Positions 49,908-59,666 of a stretch of DNA of 64,000 nt are shown one piece after another. The notes beneath the pieces are model-generated. The model searched no databases and had not been told where the DNA came from. It saw nothing but the letters and a program-made list of their open reading frames with translations. Within the stretch, counting starts at the first letter, position 1. Each line of letters begins with the position of its first letter. The stretch is from Catenisphaera adipataccumulans (GTDB taxonomy: Bacteria > Bacillota_I > Bacilli_A > Erysipelotrichales > Erysipelotrichaceae), in the NCBI RefSeq assembly GCF_014202755.1, contig NZ_JACHHK010000006.1, positions 1-64,000 on the forward strand, read 5' to 3'. The position numbers and the translations under genes are program-made.

Positions 49908-51480
49908 CAACAACACCCGTTTTCTGCAGATTGTTTCCATTCTGCGCAAATATAAAGTGAACGAAGGCCTGGATCCGGTCAAGCTTCGGAATATTCTTGA
50001 AGAGCTGGGACCGACATTCGTAAAGATTGGCCAGATCCTGTCAAACCGGCAGGATATTTTCTCGGAACGTTATTGCCGGGAATTAATGAAACTGCGCAGC
50101 AATGTCAAACCAATGCCGATCGAAACGGTGCGGAAAGTACTTGAAGAAGCCTATCATAAGCCTTGGGATGAAGTATTTACTTCCTTTGACGAAGAGCCGC
50201 TGGGTGCTGCGTCCATTGCCCAAGTACATGCTGCGACTTTGCCGACCGGGGAATCCGTTGTCGTGAAAGTACAGCGTCCGGGTATTTATGAAACCATGGA
50301 ACGTGATGTCAAGCTGCTGCGCCGGGCTGCCCGCGTCATGAATCTTTCCGATGCGGTCAGTTCTGTGGTCGATCTGGATATGGTGATCGATGAATTCTGG
50401 GAAACCGCCAAAGAGGAGATGGATTTTACCATCGAAGCGGTCTTTGCCCAGCGTTTTAAGCAGGCATACAAAGACTGCAAATTCATCGATGCGCCGATCA
50501 TCTACACTGACTATTCAACCAAATACGTCCTGGTGATGGAGTATGTAGACGGCCTGGAGATCAACAATCATATGGCCCTGGAGCAGGCAGGGTATGACTG
50601 CAAAGAAATTGCCGACAAGCTTGCTTACAATTACATCACACAGATCATCGATAAAGGTTTTTTTCATGCCGATCCGCATTCTGGCAATCTCCGGATCCGC
50701 AATCATCAAATTGTATGGATCGATTTTGGCATGATGGGCACGCTGGATGCCAAAGAGCGGGAAGTCATGCGGGAAGTCGTCAAAGCCGTCGGCACCAAAG
50801 ACGTGCTGACGATCACCGACTGCATATTAACGTTGGGCAACTGCCAAAAAGAGATCGATTATATGCAGCTGATGTGGGAAATTGAACAATTCATGCTGCA
50901 GTATGTCGATCAGTCGTTCGAAGAAATCGACATTGCTAAGATGATCCAGGAAGTCTTTGCGATCTGCCATAAATACCGCATCCAGCTGCCGAAAGGCGTA
51001 TCGATGCTGGCACGGTCGATGATGACGATGGAAGGTACTTTGATGGATCTGGATCCACAATGCAACATCATGAAAATAGCGATGACCCATAAGGATTCTT
51101 GGCGGACGGTCAGCACCAAAGATGTCCTCGAAAAAGGCGTTAAAAAAGGTGCACGGATCACGATGAAGACCATGGATCTGCCGGTGCAGACCAGCGATCT
51201 GCTGCGTCTGGCAGAACGCGGCCGGCTGAAACTCAATCTGAATGTGATGGGCAGTGCAGAACCAATTGCCAAAGTGGACCGGATGGTCAATCGTCTGATC
51301 GTCTGCATTTTGATCGCTGCCTTATTGATCGGCTCGTCGTTATTATGCATGACCAATATGGAACCGCGCATCCTCGGCATCCCTGCTATCGGTTTTCTCG
51401 GTTTCATGATCGCATTTGCGATGAGTATCTGGCTGTTTGTGAAGATGCTGTTTCTGCATCGCCGGAATAAAATGTTTTAG
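49885..51480 (+). CDS. AarF/UbiB/ABC1-family atypical kinase
   Basis: 531 residues. The family-specific segment L-R-N-I-L-E-E-L-G-P-T-F-V-K-I-G-Q-I-L-S lies near residue 27, then the Ala-rich loop A-A-S-I-A-Q-V-H-A-A near residue 110 that replaces the usual glycine loop, V-V-V-K for the ATP lysine, H-A-D-P-H-S-G-N for the catalytic loop and W-I-D-F-G-M-M-G for the DFG site. Two membrane helices near residues 472-525 end the protein. Such ATPases support quinone or other lipid handling; in a fermenter the substrate is unclear. ATG 49885 follows AGGAAAGGAAAC. It begins a run of genes with lspA and rluD. Confidence 0.9.
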   Translation: MARKNSSNNNTRFLQIVSILRKYKVNEGLDPVKLRNILEELGPTFVKIGQILSNRQDIFSERYCRELMKLRSNVKPMPIETVRKVLEEAYHKPWDEVFTSFDEEPLGAASIAQVHAATLPTGESVVVKVQRPGIYETMERDVKLLRRAARVMNLSDAVSSVVDLDMVIDEFWETAKEEMDFTIEAVFAQRFKQAYKDCKFIDAPIIYTDYSTKYVLVMEYVDGLEINNHMALEQAGYDCKEIADKLAYNYITQIIDKGFFHADPHSGNLRIRNHQIVWIDFGMMGTLDAKEREVMREVVKAVGTKDVLTITDCILTLGNCQKEIDYMQLMWEIEQFMLQYVDQSFEEIDIAKMIQEVFAICHKYRIQLPKGVSMLARSMMTMEGTLMDLDPQCNIMKIAMTHKDSWRTVSTKDVLEKGVKKGARITMKTMDLPVQTSDLLRLAERGRLKLNLNVMGSAEPIAKVDRMVNRLIVCILIAALLIGSSLLCMTNMEPRILGIPAIGFLGFMIAFAMSIWLFVKMLFLHRRNKMF

Positions 51481-51492
51481 GGAGGTGAAGGT

Positions 51493-51996
51493 ATGAAAGT
51501 TAAAAAGACAACGCTGTTCTTATCTTTGATCCTTACCGTACTTTTGGTCTTTCTTGACCAGCTGACGAAATCATCCATTGCCAACCAACTTTCGGTCTAT
51601 TCACGGGTCGAAGTGATCCATAATTTTTTTGATTTAACGTATGTAAAAAATACCGGAGCCGGCTTCAGTATTCTAGAAGGCGCCGGTTTGCCGTTTTTTA
51701 CGATCTTGACGATCATTGCGGAAGCGGCCATTTTATATATTTACTGTACAACCCAAGACGTACGCATCCAAATGAGCCTGACTTTTGTTTTTGCCGGGGC
51801 GCTGGGAAACTGGATCGACCGTTTCCGTTTCGGGTATGTGCGTGATTTTTTCAGTTTTAATCTATTCGGTCATGCGTTTCCTGTCTTTAATGTCGCGGAC
51901 ATCTGTATCACATGCGGCTTTTTAGCCATTCTGATCATTTCATTGAGCGATGATATAAAGGAGAAAAGAAGATGGAAAAGTATGAGTTCCGAGTAA
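51493..51996 (+). CDS. lspA: Lipoprotein signal peptidase
   Basis: 167 residues, four membrane helices. It cleaves the signal peptide of diacylated prolipoproteins, including the PrsA-like protein in this window. The two catalytic aspartates are D109 in G-N-W-I-D-R-F and D136 in F-N-V-A-D-I, and the K-N-T-G-A-G-F-S motif is present. The ATG follows AGGGAGGTGAAGG, 12 nt after aarF. The end overlaps rluD by 25 bases. Confidence 0.95.
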   Translation: MKVKKTTLFLSLILTVLLVFLDQLTKSSIANQLSVYSRVEVIHNFFDLTYVKNTGAGFSILEGAGLPFFTILTIIAEAAILYIYCTTQDVRIQMSLTFVFAGALGNWIDRFRFGYVRDFFSFNLFGHAFPVFNVADICITCGFLAILIISLSDDIKEKRRWKSMSSE

Positions 51997-52886
51997 CGGC
52001 GGCTCAGGCCGGTCAGCGTCTCGATAAAACCGCTGCAGATGTTCTGCCGTGCAGCCGGACCCGGATCCGTGAACTGATCGACGGACAGCTGATCAAGGTG
52101 AACGGGGAATGGGAAAAGGCCAGCTATAAAGTGAAGACCGACGATGAGATCTTCGCTCAAGTGCCGCCGGATGAAGAACTAGAAGTCAAACCGGAGCCAA
52201 TGGATCTGGATATCGTCTATGAAGACAGCGATTTGATCGTCATCAATAAACCAACCGGCATGGTCGTTCACCCGGCACCGGGACATTATGAACATACATT
52301 GGTCAATGGGCTGCTGGCCCACTGTACGGATCTCAGCGGGATCAATGGGACGATCCGGCCGGGCATTGTCCACCGGATCGACAAAGATACATCCGGACTG
52401 CTTGTAGCGGCTAAAAATGATCATGCCCATCAGGCACTCAGCGCCCAGCTGGCAGATAAGACCTGCCGCCGGGAATACCTGGCCATTGTTCATCATCCCT
52501 TTTCCAATCTTTACGGTACCATCGATGCGCCGATCGGTCGGGATGTGAAAGATCGTCAGAAAATGGCAGTGACCGCAAAAAATTCAAAACCAGCCGTCAC
52601 GCATTTTGAAGTACTGGAAAATTTCAAAGATTATGCGCTTGTCCGCTGTCAGCTGGAGACCGGACGAACCCATCAGATCCGGGTCCATATGGCCTATATC
52701 GATCACCCCGTTGCCGGTGATCCAAAATATGGCTATCGGAAAACGATCCCAGCCGACGGACAGCTTTTACATGCATATCAGCTGACCTTTGTACATCCGA
52801 CAACCGGGGAAACGATGACGTTTCATGCCGATATGCCGGAAGAGATGCAGAAGGTGTTACAACAGCTGCGGGAGGGCATATTATGA
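51972..52886 (+). CDS. RluD-family 23S rRNA pseudouridine synthase
   Basis: 304 residues. An S4 RNA-binding domain (about 10-70, with Q-R-L-D-K-T-A-A-D-V-L) is followed by the catalytic domain, with D137 in H-R-I-D-K-D-T-S-G-L-L, the I-I-x-K-P-x-G-M-V-V-H-P segment and E-T-G-R-T-H-Q-I-R-V-H. The lspA-rluD pairing is common in Firmicutes. The target uridines cannot be assigned from sequence alone. ATG 51972 follows AAAGGAGA inside lspA. Confidence 0.94.
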   Translation: MEKYEFRVTAAQAGQRLDKTAADVLPCSRTRIRELIDGQLIKVNGEWEKASYKVKTDDEIFAQVPPDEELEVKPEPMDLDIVYEDSDLIVINKPTGMVVHPAPGHYEHTLVNGLLAHCTDLSGINGTIRPGIVHRIDKDTSGLLVAAKNDHAHQALSAQLADKTCRREYLAIVHHPFSNLYGTIDAPIGRDVKDRQKMAVTAKNSKPAVTHFEVLENFKDYALVRCQLETGRTHQIRVHMAYIDHPVAGDPKYGYRKTIPADGQLLHAYQLTFVHPTTGETMTFHADMPEEMQKVLQQLREGIL

Positions 52887-53701
52887 ACCGCACATTGCAG
52901 CAGTTGCGTGAGGCACCGGTCACAGCTGCCGTTACAATTTTATGCCTGGGTGTATTTACACTGATCCATACGGTCAATACCGGGTTCAACAGCACGGAAA
53001 CTGCGATCATCTTTGGGGCTTACTATAAAGCTCTGATTTCCGGCGGTGAGATCTGGCGGCTGTTGACATGCGCATTTGTGCATGTGGATCTGTGGCATAT
53101 TTTTGGGAATTTGTATTCATTTCTGATCATGGGGCCGATCTTAGAAAAACTATTCGGATCAAAAAAATACAGTCTGCTGCTGTTCGGATCCGTGATCGGC
53201 AGTTCTTTGTTCATATATGCATTTCAAGGCAATCTGGTCACCGTCGGGCTGTCCGGCGGTTTGTATGGACTGATGGCGGCGCTTTTTATGATCCTGAAGC
53301 GTTTCGGCGGCCTGAACGATCCGCGTATGCGTTCGGCAGTGGTATCGACGATCGTGATCAACGTATTGATCAACTTTATGCCTGGGATCTCCTACATGGG
53401 GCATCTGGGCGGATTTTTGACAGGCCTGCTGCTCGGATCGTGTCTGATCGAAAACGGCAGCCGGATGAAACGGGTGACTGCTTTATTCTGCGTTTATGCA
53501 GCAGCGTTATGCATATGCGCCTGGAGCCATCGGGAGATCCCGGCTGATGAAATCTATTTGATCACCGATCTGGATGTCCTGCAATATGAAAAGGACCATC
53601 TCAATGCCGCTTGGGCCGAACAGGTTGCCAAAAATCTCGATCGGATGTATTCAGAAACCACCGGTGAAAATTTGATTTATTTGGAGCAGAATTTACAATG
53701 A
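52883..53701 (+). CDS. Rhomboid-family intramembrane serine protease
   Basis: 272 residues, about seven hydrophobic segments. The catalytic Ser124 is in G-L-S-G-G-L-Y-G, and His174 in M-G-H-L-G-G-F. The [10 protein letters not shown] motif precedes them near residue 72. A cytoplasmic or outer tail of about 65 residues follows. It cleaves membrane-protein substrates inside the bilayer; the substrate is unknown. The start follows GGGAGGG and overlaps the rluD stop by four bases. Confidence 0.92.
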   Translation: MNRTLQQLREAPVTAAVTILCLGVFTLIHTVNTGFNSTETAIIFGAYYKALISGGEIWRLLTCAFVHVDLWHIFGNLYSFLIMGPILEKLFGSKKYSLLLFGSVIGSSLFIYAFQGNLVTVGLSGGLYGLMAALFMILKRFGGLNDPRMRSAVVSTIVINVLINFMPGISYMGHLGGFLTGLLLGSCLIENGSRMKRVTALFCVYAAALCICAWSHREIPADEIYLITDLDVLQYEKDHLNAAWAEQVAKNLDRMYSETTGENLIYLEQNLQ

Positions 53702-53715
53702 AAGAAGGGGAATCA

Positions 53716-54202
53716 ATGAAACGAAACAATGTGCTGTCGTGGGACGCTTATTTTATGAGCATGGCTCATTTAAGTGCACTGCGCTCAAAAGATCCCAACA
53801 CCCAAGTGGGGGCCTGCATCGTCAACAGTGATAAACGGGTCGTAGGACTGGGTTACAATGGCTTTCCGCGCGGCTGCAGCGACGATGAGTATCCGTGGGA
53901 ACGGGACGGGGAATACCTGGGCACGAAGTATCCCTATGTGGTGCATGCAGAACTGAATGCGATCTTAAATAGTATCCAGGATCTTGAAAGGATGCACGAT
54001 TTATGTTTCTTTGTTCCCATGCAATGAATGTGCCAAGGCGATCATTCAGTCCGGCATCCGCTGTGTGGTGTATGAAAGTGATAAATATGACGGCATCCCA
54101 AGCAATGCCGCCAGTAAAAAAATGTTCCGCGACGCCGGCGTGGAACTTGTACAGCTCACGTACAAAGTTCACGTTCAGGCAGACGTGGAACCGCAGCCCT
54201 GA
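53716..54202 (+). pseudogene. dCMP deaminase (ComEB-like), interrupted by a +1 frameshift
   Basis: The two halves of a deoxycytidylate deaminase lie in different frames. Frame 1 (from ATG 53716, after AAGGGG) holds P-N-T-Q-V-G-A and the zinc/catalytic H-A-E-L-N-A-I. Frame 2, ending at 54202, continues [20 protein letters not shown] with the other zinc cysteines. Skipping one base near 53986, at G-A-T C-T-T (g) A-A-A, restores the full family sequence. Frame 1 stops at 54027. It may be a true mutation, a sequencing error or, less likely, a programmed slip. The last codons overlap the terminator and rnhC. Confidence 0.85.
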
Positions 54203-55047
54203 TGCAGGGCTTTTTTTGTGTTCGCAAAGTGCAGCTTCGCAACTTGGGATAATGCATCGGTCCCGAACCGACGGATGAATTCTGCAGCACATGCATCGAC
54301 CGCCTGACCGGCCCCTTTTTCAAAATGAAAATCGTATTTTTGTTCCATAGCATCCCAGGTTCGTAAAAATGTGTCGCGGGCAAGAATGCTGGCACAGGCG
54401 ACCGAAAGATATTTGTTTTCGGCTTTGGTCTCAAAATGGATCGGACGGATGACATCCGGTTCCTTTTGAAGATATTTATAGTACGAGGCTTCGCTGACAA
54501 ACTGATCGACGATCCTAAAATTCGGCAGCGTAAAGCCTTTGCGTTTTAAATTCACATACGCTTGATTGTGCAGCAGGCATTTCAGATCCACCATATTGTG
54601 CTGCTCATGGACACGATTGTATTTTTCCGGCATCAGGATCAGCACTGAATGCGGACACAAATTCCGAATGTCCGGAGCGATCTGCCGGATCTTGGCATCA
54701 TTGATTTGTTTCGAATCGGCTGCGCCCAATGCCTTCAGCTGATCTTTGATTTCTGCAGTCACGATACAGGCGCAGACAACTACCGGACCGAAATAATCGC
54801 CGGTGCCGACTTCATCGCTGCCAGCCTGCGGATACCGGTTTGATGTTTCTTGTTCCGGTTCCATCCAGCTGAGATCCTTGCCTTGAAAAACAACTTTCCC
54901 GCTGGTATAGGCTGTGATCGTGCATTCTTCTGTTTTGATTTGGTAATAGGTATAGGCAGGCTGGGATTCTTTACGAATCGAATGCGCCAGGCGCTTTTTC
55001 AGGTCCATGATCTCCTGCCTGCTCATTTTTTTGGTGATCGTTCCCAT
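54175..55047 (-). CDS. rnhC: Ribonuclease HIII
   Basis: 290 residues. It removes RNA from RNA-DNA hybrids, as Firmicutes often do with this enzyme. The N-terminal 80 residues are the HIII-specific substrate-binding domain. The catalytic core begins with A-G-S-D-E-V-G-T-G-D-Y-F-G-P, and a third acidic residue lies near L-A-R-D-T-F-L-R-T-W-D. The C-terminal region is standard. The ATG on the minus strand is followed by M-G-T-I-T-K-K; there is no strong ribosome site. The 3' end overlaps the terminal codons of the dCMP deaminase. Confidence 0.93.
   Translation of the reverse strand: MGTITKKMSRQEIMDLKKRLAHSIRKESQPAYTYYQIKTEECTITAYTSGKVVFQGKDLSWMEPEQETSNRYPQAGSDEVGTGDYFGPVVVCACIVTAEIKDQLKALGAADSKQINDAKIRQIAPDIRNLCPHSVLILMPEKYNRVHEQHNMVDLKCLLHNQAYVNLKRKGFTLPNFRIVDQFVSEASYYKYLQKEPDVIRPIHFETKAENKYLSVACASILARDTFLRTWDAMEQKYDFHFEKGAGQAVDACAAEFIRRFGTDALSQVAKLHFANTKKALHQGCGSTSA
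54194..54217 (+). terminator. Terminator after the deaminase pseudogene
   Basis: AGCCCTG / CAGGGCT around ATG, then seven T residues. The frame-2 stop codon lies within the hairpin. Confidence 0.85.
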
Positions 55048-55074
55048 AACAGAAGTGTATCACACTTCAAATTA

Positions 55075-55083
55075 TGATAAAAT
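55075..55083 (+). promoter_or_regulatory. Extended -10 of cvpA; transcript may be leaderless
   Basis: TGaTAAAAT, 7 nt before the cvpA ATG and with no Shine-Dalgarno between. A TATGAT overlapping it is an alternative that would leave a leader of only about 6 nt. Confidence 0.45.
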
Positions 55084-55090
55084 ATTTTGT

Positions 55091-55573
55091 ATGATTATTA
55101 ACAGTTCTGCTTATCAAGTCATTGATATTATCCTGTTTCTGGTCTGCGCGCTGACATTGCTGCGCTCCTATCAGAAAGGATTTTTCCGGATCTTATATGA
55201 TATACTTGCGATCTTAGTTTCTTTTTATGTCGCTTTTCAGTCCTACGATACCTGGGCATCCGCCCATCAGGTTTTGGATGATTCGCTGATGAACGATGTC
55301 TTTTGGATGATTGCCTTGTATTTAGGCATGCGTCTGATCACCGGCGTGGTGCGGCTGCTGATCCCATCACTGAAAAAGACCAATCCGCTTTCTGTGATCA
55401 ATCATTTGCTTGGCCTGGCAGTCGGCGTGCTGAAAGTGATCATCATTCTGGAATTAGTGTCCCGGGTCCTGACTTCGGCACTGTTCCAGAACGGCGAAGA
55501 CTATGTGGATCAAAGTGTGATTTATAATGCAAAAGAAAGGATACAGACAATTTCGCATGAGACGAACCAATGA
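55091..55573 (+). CDS. CvpA-family membrane protein
   Basis: 160 residues with four membrane helices and the CvpA pattern: a short N-terminal helix, R-S-Y-Q-K-G-F-F-R-I-L-Y-D in the first loop, then Y-L-G-M-R-L-I-T-G-V-V-R and a final helix. CvpA proteins link to colicin V export and envelope stress in other bacteria; the molecular role is unclear. In Firmicutes cvpA (yshB) is typically upstream of mutS2, as here. ATG 55091 has no ribosome site. Confidence 0.85.
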   Translation: MIINSSAYQVIDIILFLVCALTLLRSYQKGFFRILYDILAILVSFYVAFQSYDTWASAHQVLDDSLMNDVFWMIALYLGMRLITGVVRLLIPSLKKTNPLSVINHLLGLAVGVLKVIIILELVSRVLTSALFQNGEDYVDQSVIYNAKERIQTISHETNQ

Positions 55574-57878
55574 GGAATGTAAAATAGAATTCGATCAGGC
55601 GATCGATTATGATAAAGTGCTGCAGCAGATTGCCGGACATGCTTCTTTTTCCTGCAGCCGTGATGCGATTCTTTCGGCGATGCCGCTGGACAGTCACGAT
55701 GAAATCCAGCAGGCGCTTGAATTGGTCAAAGAAGGAATGGAATTAGAACGAAAAGCTGTTTACGTGAATTTTACCGGCTGTTCCGACATCCGCGATGCGG
55801 TCGTCCGCGCCCGCAAAGAAATGGTATTGTCCGGACCCGAACTGAATGCGGTCCGGTTGTTTCTCAATGCCTGCCAGTCGGTGCATCGGACCTTGAATGA
55901 AAGTGAAGCGCCGCATTTAAATGAATTGTCTCAGTCGATGGATCTTTGCCGTCCGCTGGTCCGCAGCATTCAGGAACAAATTGATGCGGCCGGTATGGTC
56001 AAAGACGATGCCAGTCCGCTTTTATTAAACAAACATCGTGAATACAACGATGTCCGGATGCATCTGCAGACCACGGCCCGCGACTTTATCAAAAGTCATT
56101 CCCAGCAGCTGATGGAAACCGTCACCACTACGATCCAGGGACGATTGTGCGTATTGGTCCGGGCACAGGATAAGAATACATTCGGCGGTATGGTGCATGG
56201 CAGCAGTCAAAGCGGTCAGGCCTTTTATGCGGAGCCGCGCAGCTTTGTCACCTATAACAACCGTCTGCAGAACATCAATGATGAGATCGAAGCGGAAAAA
56301 CACCGCATCTGCAAAGAACTGTCCGTAAAGGTCCGGAAGAATGCTTTGGCGCTGCTTTCGGATCTGGAAACGATGACGTACTTGGATGAAGCGATGGCCA
56401 AGGCCCGCTGGGCGTATGAAAAAGACGGCTGTGTACCATTGATGGAAAATAACCGCCGAAAACTTTATATGGAGGCAGCACGGCATCCGCTGCTGGATCC
56501 GGAAAACGTCGTAGCCAATACGTATACGCTCAACGAATCACAGTATTGTATGATGATTTCCGGGCCGAACATGGGCGGCAAGACGGTCACTTTAAAAACG
56601 ATCGGATTGTTTGTGACATTGGCGCATGCCGGTTTTCCGGTCTTATGCCACACGGCCCATATTCCGTTCTATGAATCATTGTGGTTTGTGATCGGAGACA
56701 ATCAATCGATCGAGAATAATTTATCGACCTTTTCAGCGCACATTTCTAAAATTGCCCGTATTTGTGACAACTGTGATCGGAATTCGTTTGTGCTGCTGGA
56801 TGAATTGGGCAGCGGGACGGATCCGGCCGAAGGCGCCGGACTGGCGGTTGCTATTCTTGAATATTTAATGGATCGGGAATGTACCGTGCTGACCAGCACG
56901 CATTATCATCAGGTGAAATCATTCGGCCAGACCGATGCGAGGATCTTGGTCGCAAGCATGGAATTTAACGCAGAGACACTGCATCCGACGTATCGGTTCA
57001 TTCCAGGAGTTTCCGGGGCATCCTATGCGTTTGATATTGCGGCACAATATCATTTAAAAGAAAGTATCCTCAAGCGCGCTTATGCTTTTAAGGAAGAAAA
57101 TGCCCGGCAGAGCGAAAAAGAAATCGAACATCTGGAACAAATGCAGAATGAAGTCCATGAACAAAAAGAACGTTTCCGGGCCTTGATCGAAGATGCCCAT
57201 CGGGTCCAGCGCGAAGCACAGGCTAAAAAAGAGGCCATGGATGCGAAAAAGCGCGACATGGATGAAAACTATGCCCGTGAACTGGATGAGATGCTGGAAG
57301 AAAAACGCAATGAGGCAGATGCCATCGTACGTACACTGCGGAAACAGAAAAATACGAAGTTCCATGAACAAACCGAAAAGATCCATGAGCTGAATGCACT
57401 GGCGGAGCCGATCCCGGAAGAGCCGGCAGAAACACCAAAGTTAAAAGTCGGCGACTATGTCCAGCTCGATGGATTGAACAGCCACGGCGAAATTACCGAC
57501 ATCCGTAAACAGGAAGCCACCGTTTCAGTGAACGGAATGAAGATGAAAGTAAAAATGAACCGTCTGAAAAAAATCCAACGGCCGAATGTGCAGAAGAAAA
57601 AAACCGAGCTCCATCTGCTATCGTCGAAGAAACGCATGCCGCTGGAGCTGAATCTCATCGGCATGCATGTGGATGAAGGTCTGCGAGCTTTGGATGATTA
57701 TATCGATCAAGCCGTCGCCAACCATGTATCCCAGGTCCGCATCGTGCATGGCATGGGGGCAGGAAAACTGCGTCAGGCTGTCTGGGACGATCTGCATCAT
57801 CAGCCGGCGGTGAAAGAAATTACGGCAGCCGGTCCCAATGACGGCGGTCTGGGCGCAACGATCGTAACATTGAAATAG
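55557..57878 (+). CDS. mutS2: MutS2 endonuclease/ribosome-rescue ATPase
   Basis: 773 residues. It has the MutS core and clamp domains without the mismatch-recognition domain. Walker A is G336-P-N-M-G-G-K-T near residue 336, followed by L-L-D-E-L-G-S-G-T-D. A long coiled coil spans about 510-620. The C-terminal Smr domain (about 695-773) contains I-G-M-H-V-D-E-G and H-G-M-G-A-G-K-L-R. MutS2 suppresses recombination and splits collided ribosomes in Bacillus. ATG 55557 overlaps cvpA by 17 bases; an upstream ATG at 55527 is possible but gives an atypical tail. Confidence 0.93.
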   Translation: MRRTNEECKIEFDQAIDYDKVLQQIAGHASFSCSRDAILSAMPLDSHDEIQQALELVKEGMELERKAVYVNFTGCSDIRDAVVRARKEMVLSGPELNAVRLFLNACQSVHRTLNESEAPHLNELSQSMDLCRPLVRSIQEQIDAAGMVKDDASPLLLNKHREYNDVRMHLQTTARDFIKSHSQQLMETVTTTIQGRLCVLVRAQDKNTFGGMVHGSSQSGQAFYAEPRSFVTYNNRLQNINDEIEAEKHRICKELSVKVRKNALALLSDLETMTYLDEAMAKARWAYEKDGCVPLMENNRRKLYMEAARHPLLDPENVVANTYTLNESQYCMMISGPNMGGKTVTLKTIGLFVTLAHAGFPVLCHTAHIPFYESLWFVIGDNQSIENNLSTFSAHISKIARICDNCDRNSFVLLDELGSGTDPAEGAGLAVAILEYLMDRECTVLTSTHYHQVKSFGQTDARILVASMEFNAETLHPTYRFIPGVSGASYAFDIAAQYHLKESILKRAYAFKEENARQSEKEIEHLEQMQNEVHEQKERFRALIEDAHRVQREAQAKKEAMDAKKRDMDENYARELDEMLEEKRNEADAIVRTLRKQKNTKFHEQTEKIHELNALAEPIPEEPAETPKLKVGDYVQLDGLNSHGEITDIRKQEATVSVNGMKMKVKMNRLKKIQRPNVQKKKTELHLLSSKKRMPLELNLIGMHVDEGLRALDDYIDQAVANHVSQVRIVHGMGAGKLRQAVWDDLHHQPAVKEITAAGPNDGGLGATIVTLK

Positions 57879-57888
57879 GAGGTGTGCC

Positions 57889-59649
57889 ATGATCTCAAAA
57901 AAATTACAGGATAAACTGGCTCTGCTTCCGGATCAGCCCGGCTGCTACATCATGAAAGATGAAGACGGCAATATTTTATATGTCGGCAAGGCAAAGGTGC
58001 TGAAAAATCGGGTGCGTTCCTATTTTCACGGTGCGCATGATCAAAAAACGACGCGTCTGGTCAGTCACATTCGGGACTTTGAGTTCATCGTTACAGATTC
58101 TGAAAAAGAATCACTGCTGCTGGAAATCAATCTGATCAAAAAGCACCACCCGCCGTACAATATTATGTTGATGGATGACAAGTCCTATCCTTACATTGTC
58201 ATGACCGATGAGGATGATTTTGCGGTTTATACGACCCGCAATGTCCGCAATAAAAAGTATGAATACTTCGGACCGTATCCGAGTGCCTATTCAGCACAGG
58301 AAATGGTAAAACTGATCAATACGCTGTATCCGATCCGTAAATGCCGGCACATTCCGAAACAGCCTTGTCTGTACTACCATATGCATCAGTGCCAGGCACC
58401 ATGTATCCATGAAACGGATCCGGCCGTAAATGCAAAATACCGCAAAGAAATCCGGCGCTTTTTGAAAGGCGATGCCGGTTCGATATTAAAAGATCTGAAT
58501 CAAAAAATGCAGGCAGCCAGTGATCAGCTGCTTTTTGAAAAAGCCCAGGACTATCACCAGATGATCCAGTCGGTAGAGCACGTGATGGAAAAACAAATCA
58601 TCGATTTCAAAGATCGGCAGAGCCGGGATGTATTTGGATATTATGAAGATAAAGGCTATATATCGTTCCAAGGATTTTTCATCCGTGATGGAAAACTGCT
58701 GGAACGGACGCTGACCGTGGCGCCGATCTATGAAGACACAATGGATGCGTTTGTGAGCTTTATCCTGCAGTACTATGAAAATAATATTGTGCCCAAAGAA
58801 ATCCTTGTACCCGCCGGTACGCCGGCAGAGATGCTGGCTGCGGCACTGAACACCTATGTGCACATTCCGCAGCGGGGAGAAAAGAAAACTTTGGTGGATC
58901 TGGTGACCAAGAATGCCAAAACAGCACATGAGCAGAAATTTGCGCTGGCATTCCGCAAACAACGGGAACTCACTCACGCCAACAGCAAGCTTTCGGAAAT
59001 CTTCCACAAACCGATCCACACGGTGGAGATCTTTGATAATTCACATATCGCCGGTGCTTTTAATGTCAGCGGCTTGGTGGTCTTTACGGATGGTAAACCC
59101 GATAAAAGCAAATATCGCCGCTATAAATTAGACGGCTACCGCTCAGATCTTGACAGTATGAAAGAAGTCATCTACCGCCGGTATTTTCGGCTGCTGAAAG
59201 AAAAAAAGCCCATGCCGGATCTGCTGCTGGTCGATGGCGGCGCCCAGCAGATCATGGCCGCCAAAGAAATCAAAGAAATGCTTGATCTTGATCTCACGAT
59301 TGCCGGTCTGGTCAAAGATGACAAACACACGACCCGGGCGCTGATGAACGAACAGCTGAATGAAGTACCGCTGGATAAGGAATCCGACTTGTTTTTTCTG
59401 CTGACGCGGATGCAGGATGAAGTTCATCGTTATGCGGTTTCGTATCATCGGCAGCTGCGCAGCAAGTCCATGACCAAGTCCATTTTAGATACCGTCAGCG
59501 GCATCGGACCGGCAAGAAAAGATGCCTTGATGAAACGTTTTAAAAGCATGAAACGAATGCGGCAGGCGACCGAAACTGAATTGGCCGAAGTCGTGCCGGC
59601 CGAAACAGCGCACAACTTATATGTGCGTCTTCATGAAAATGAACAATGA
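57889..59649 (+). CDS. uvrC: UvrC excision nuclease subunit
   Basis: 586 residues. It makes both incisions in nucleotide excision repair with UvrA and UvrB. The N-terminal GIY-YIG domain starts P-G-C-Y-I-M-K-D and includes I-L-Y-V-G-K-A. A Cys cluster lies near residues 148-170 and a UVR motif near 205-240. The RNase H-like half has E-I-F-D-N-S-H-I-A-G and L-L-V-D-G-G-A-Q-Q, and the C-terminal helix-hairpin-helix is G-I-G-P-A-R-K-D-A-L. The ATG follows AGGAGGTGTGCC, 10 nt after mutS2, so the two repair genes are cotranscribed. Confidence 0.96.
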   Translation: MISKKLQDKLALLPDQPGCYIMKDEDGNILYVGKAKVLKNRVRSYFHGAHDQKTTRLVSHIRDFEFIVTDSEKESLLLEINLIKKHHPPYNIMLMDDKSYPYIVMTDEDDFAVYTTRNVRNKKYEYFGPYPSAYSAQEMVKLINTLYPIRKCRHIPKQPCLYYHMHQCQAPCIHETDPAVNAKYRKEIRRFLKGDAGSILKDLNQKMQAASDQLLFEKAQDYHQMIQSVEHVMEKQIIDFKDRQSRDVFGYYEDKGYISFQGFFIRDGKLLERTLTVAPIYEDTMDAFVSFILQYYENNIVPKEILVPAGTPAEMLAAALNTYVHIPQRGEKKTLVDLVTKNAKTAHEQKFALAFRKQRELTHANSKLSEIFHKPIHTVEIFDNSHIAGAFNVSGLVVFTDGKPDKSKYRRYKLDGYRSDLDSMKEVIYRRYFRLLKEKKPMPDLLLVDGGAQQIMAAKEIKEMLDLDLTIAGLVKDDKHTTRALMNEQLNEVPLDKESDLFFLLTRMQDEVHRYAVSYHRQLRSKSMTKSILDTVSGIGPARKDALMKRFKSMKRMRQATETELAEVVPAETAHNLYVRLHENEQ

Positions 59650-59651
59650 TG

Positions 59652-59660
59652 TGCTATAAT
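59652..59660 (+). promoter_or_regulatory. Extended -10 of the VanY-like gene; transcript may be leaderless
   Basis: TGcTATAAT ends 6 nt before the ATG at 59667, within a few bases of the uvrC stop. There is no ribosome site between, and no good -35. Confidence 0.5.
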
Positions 59661-59666
59661 AAATCC

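Noticed and set aside
53980-54000. Programmed +1 frameshifting of the RF2 type in the deaminase
   Set aside because: There is no slippery C-T-T-T-G-A, no stop at the shift site and no upstream stimulatory Shine-Dalgarno at the right distance. A mutation or sequencing error is simpler.
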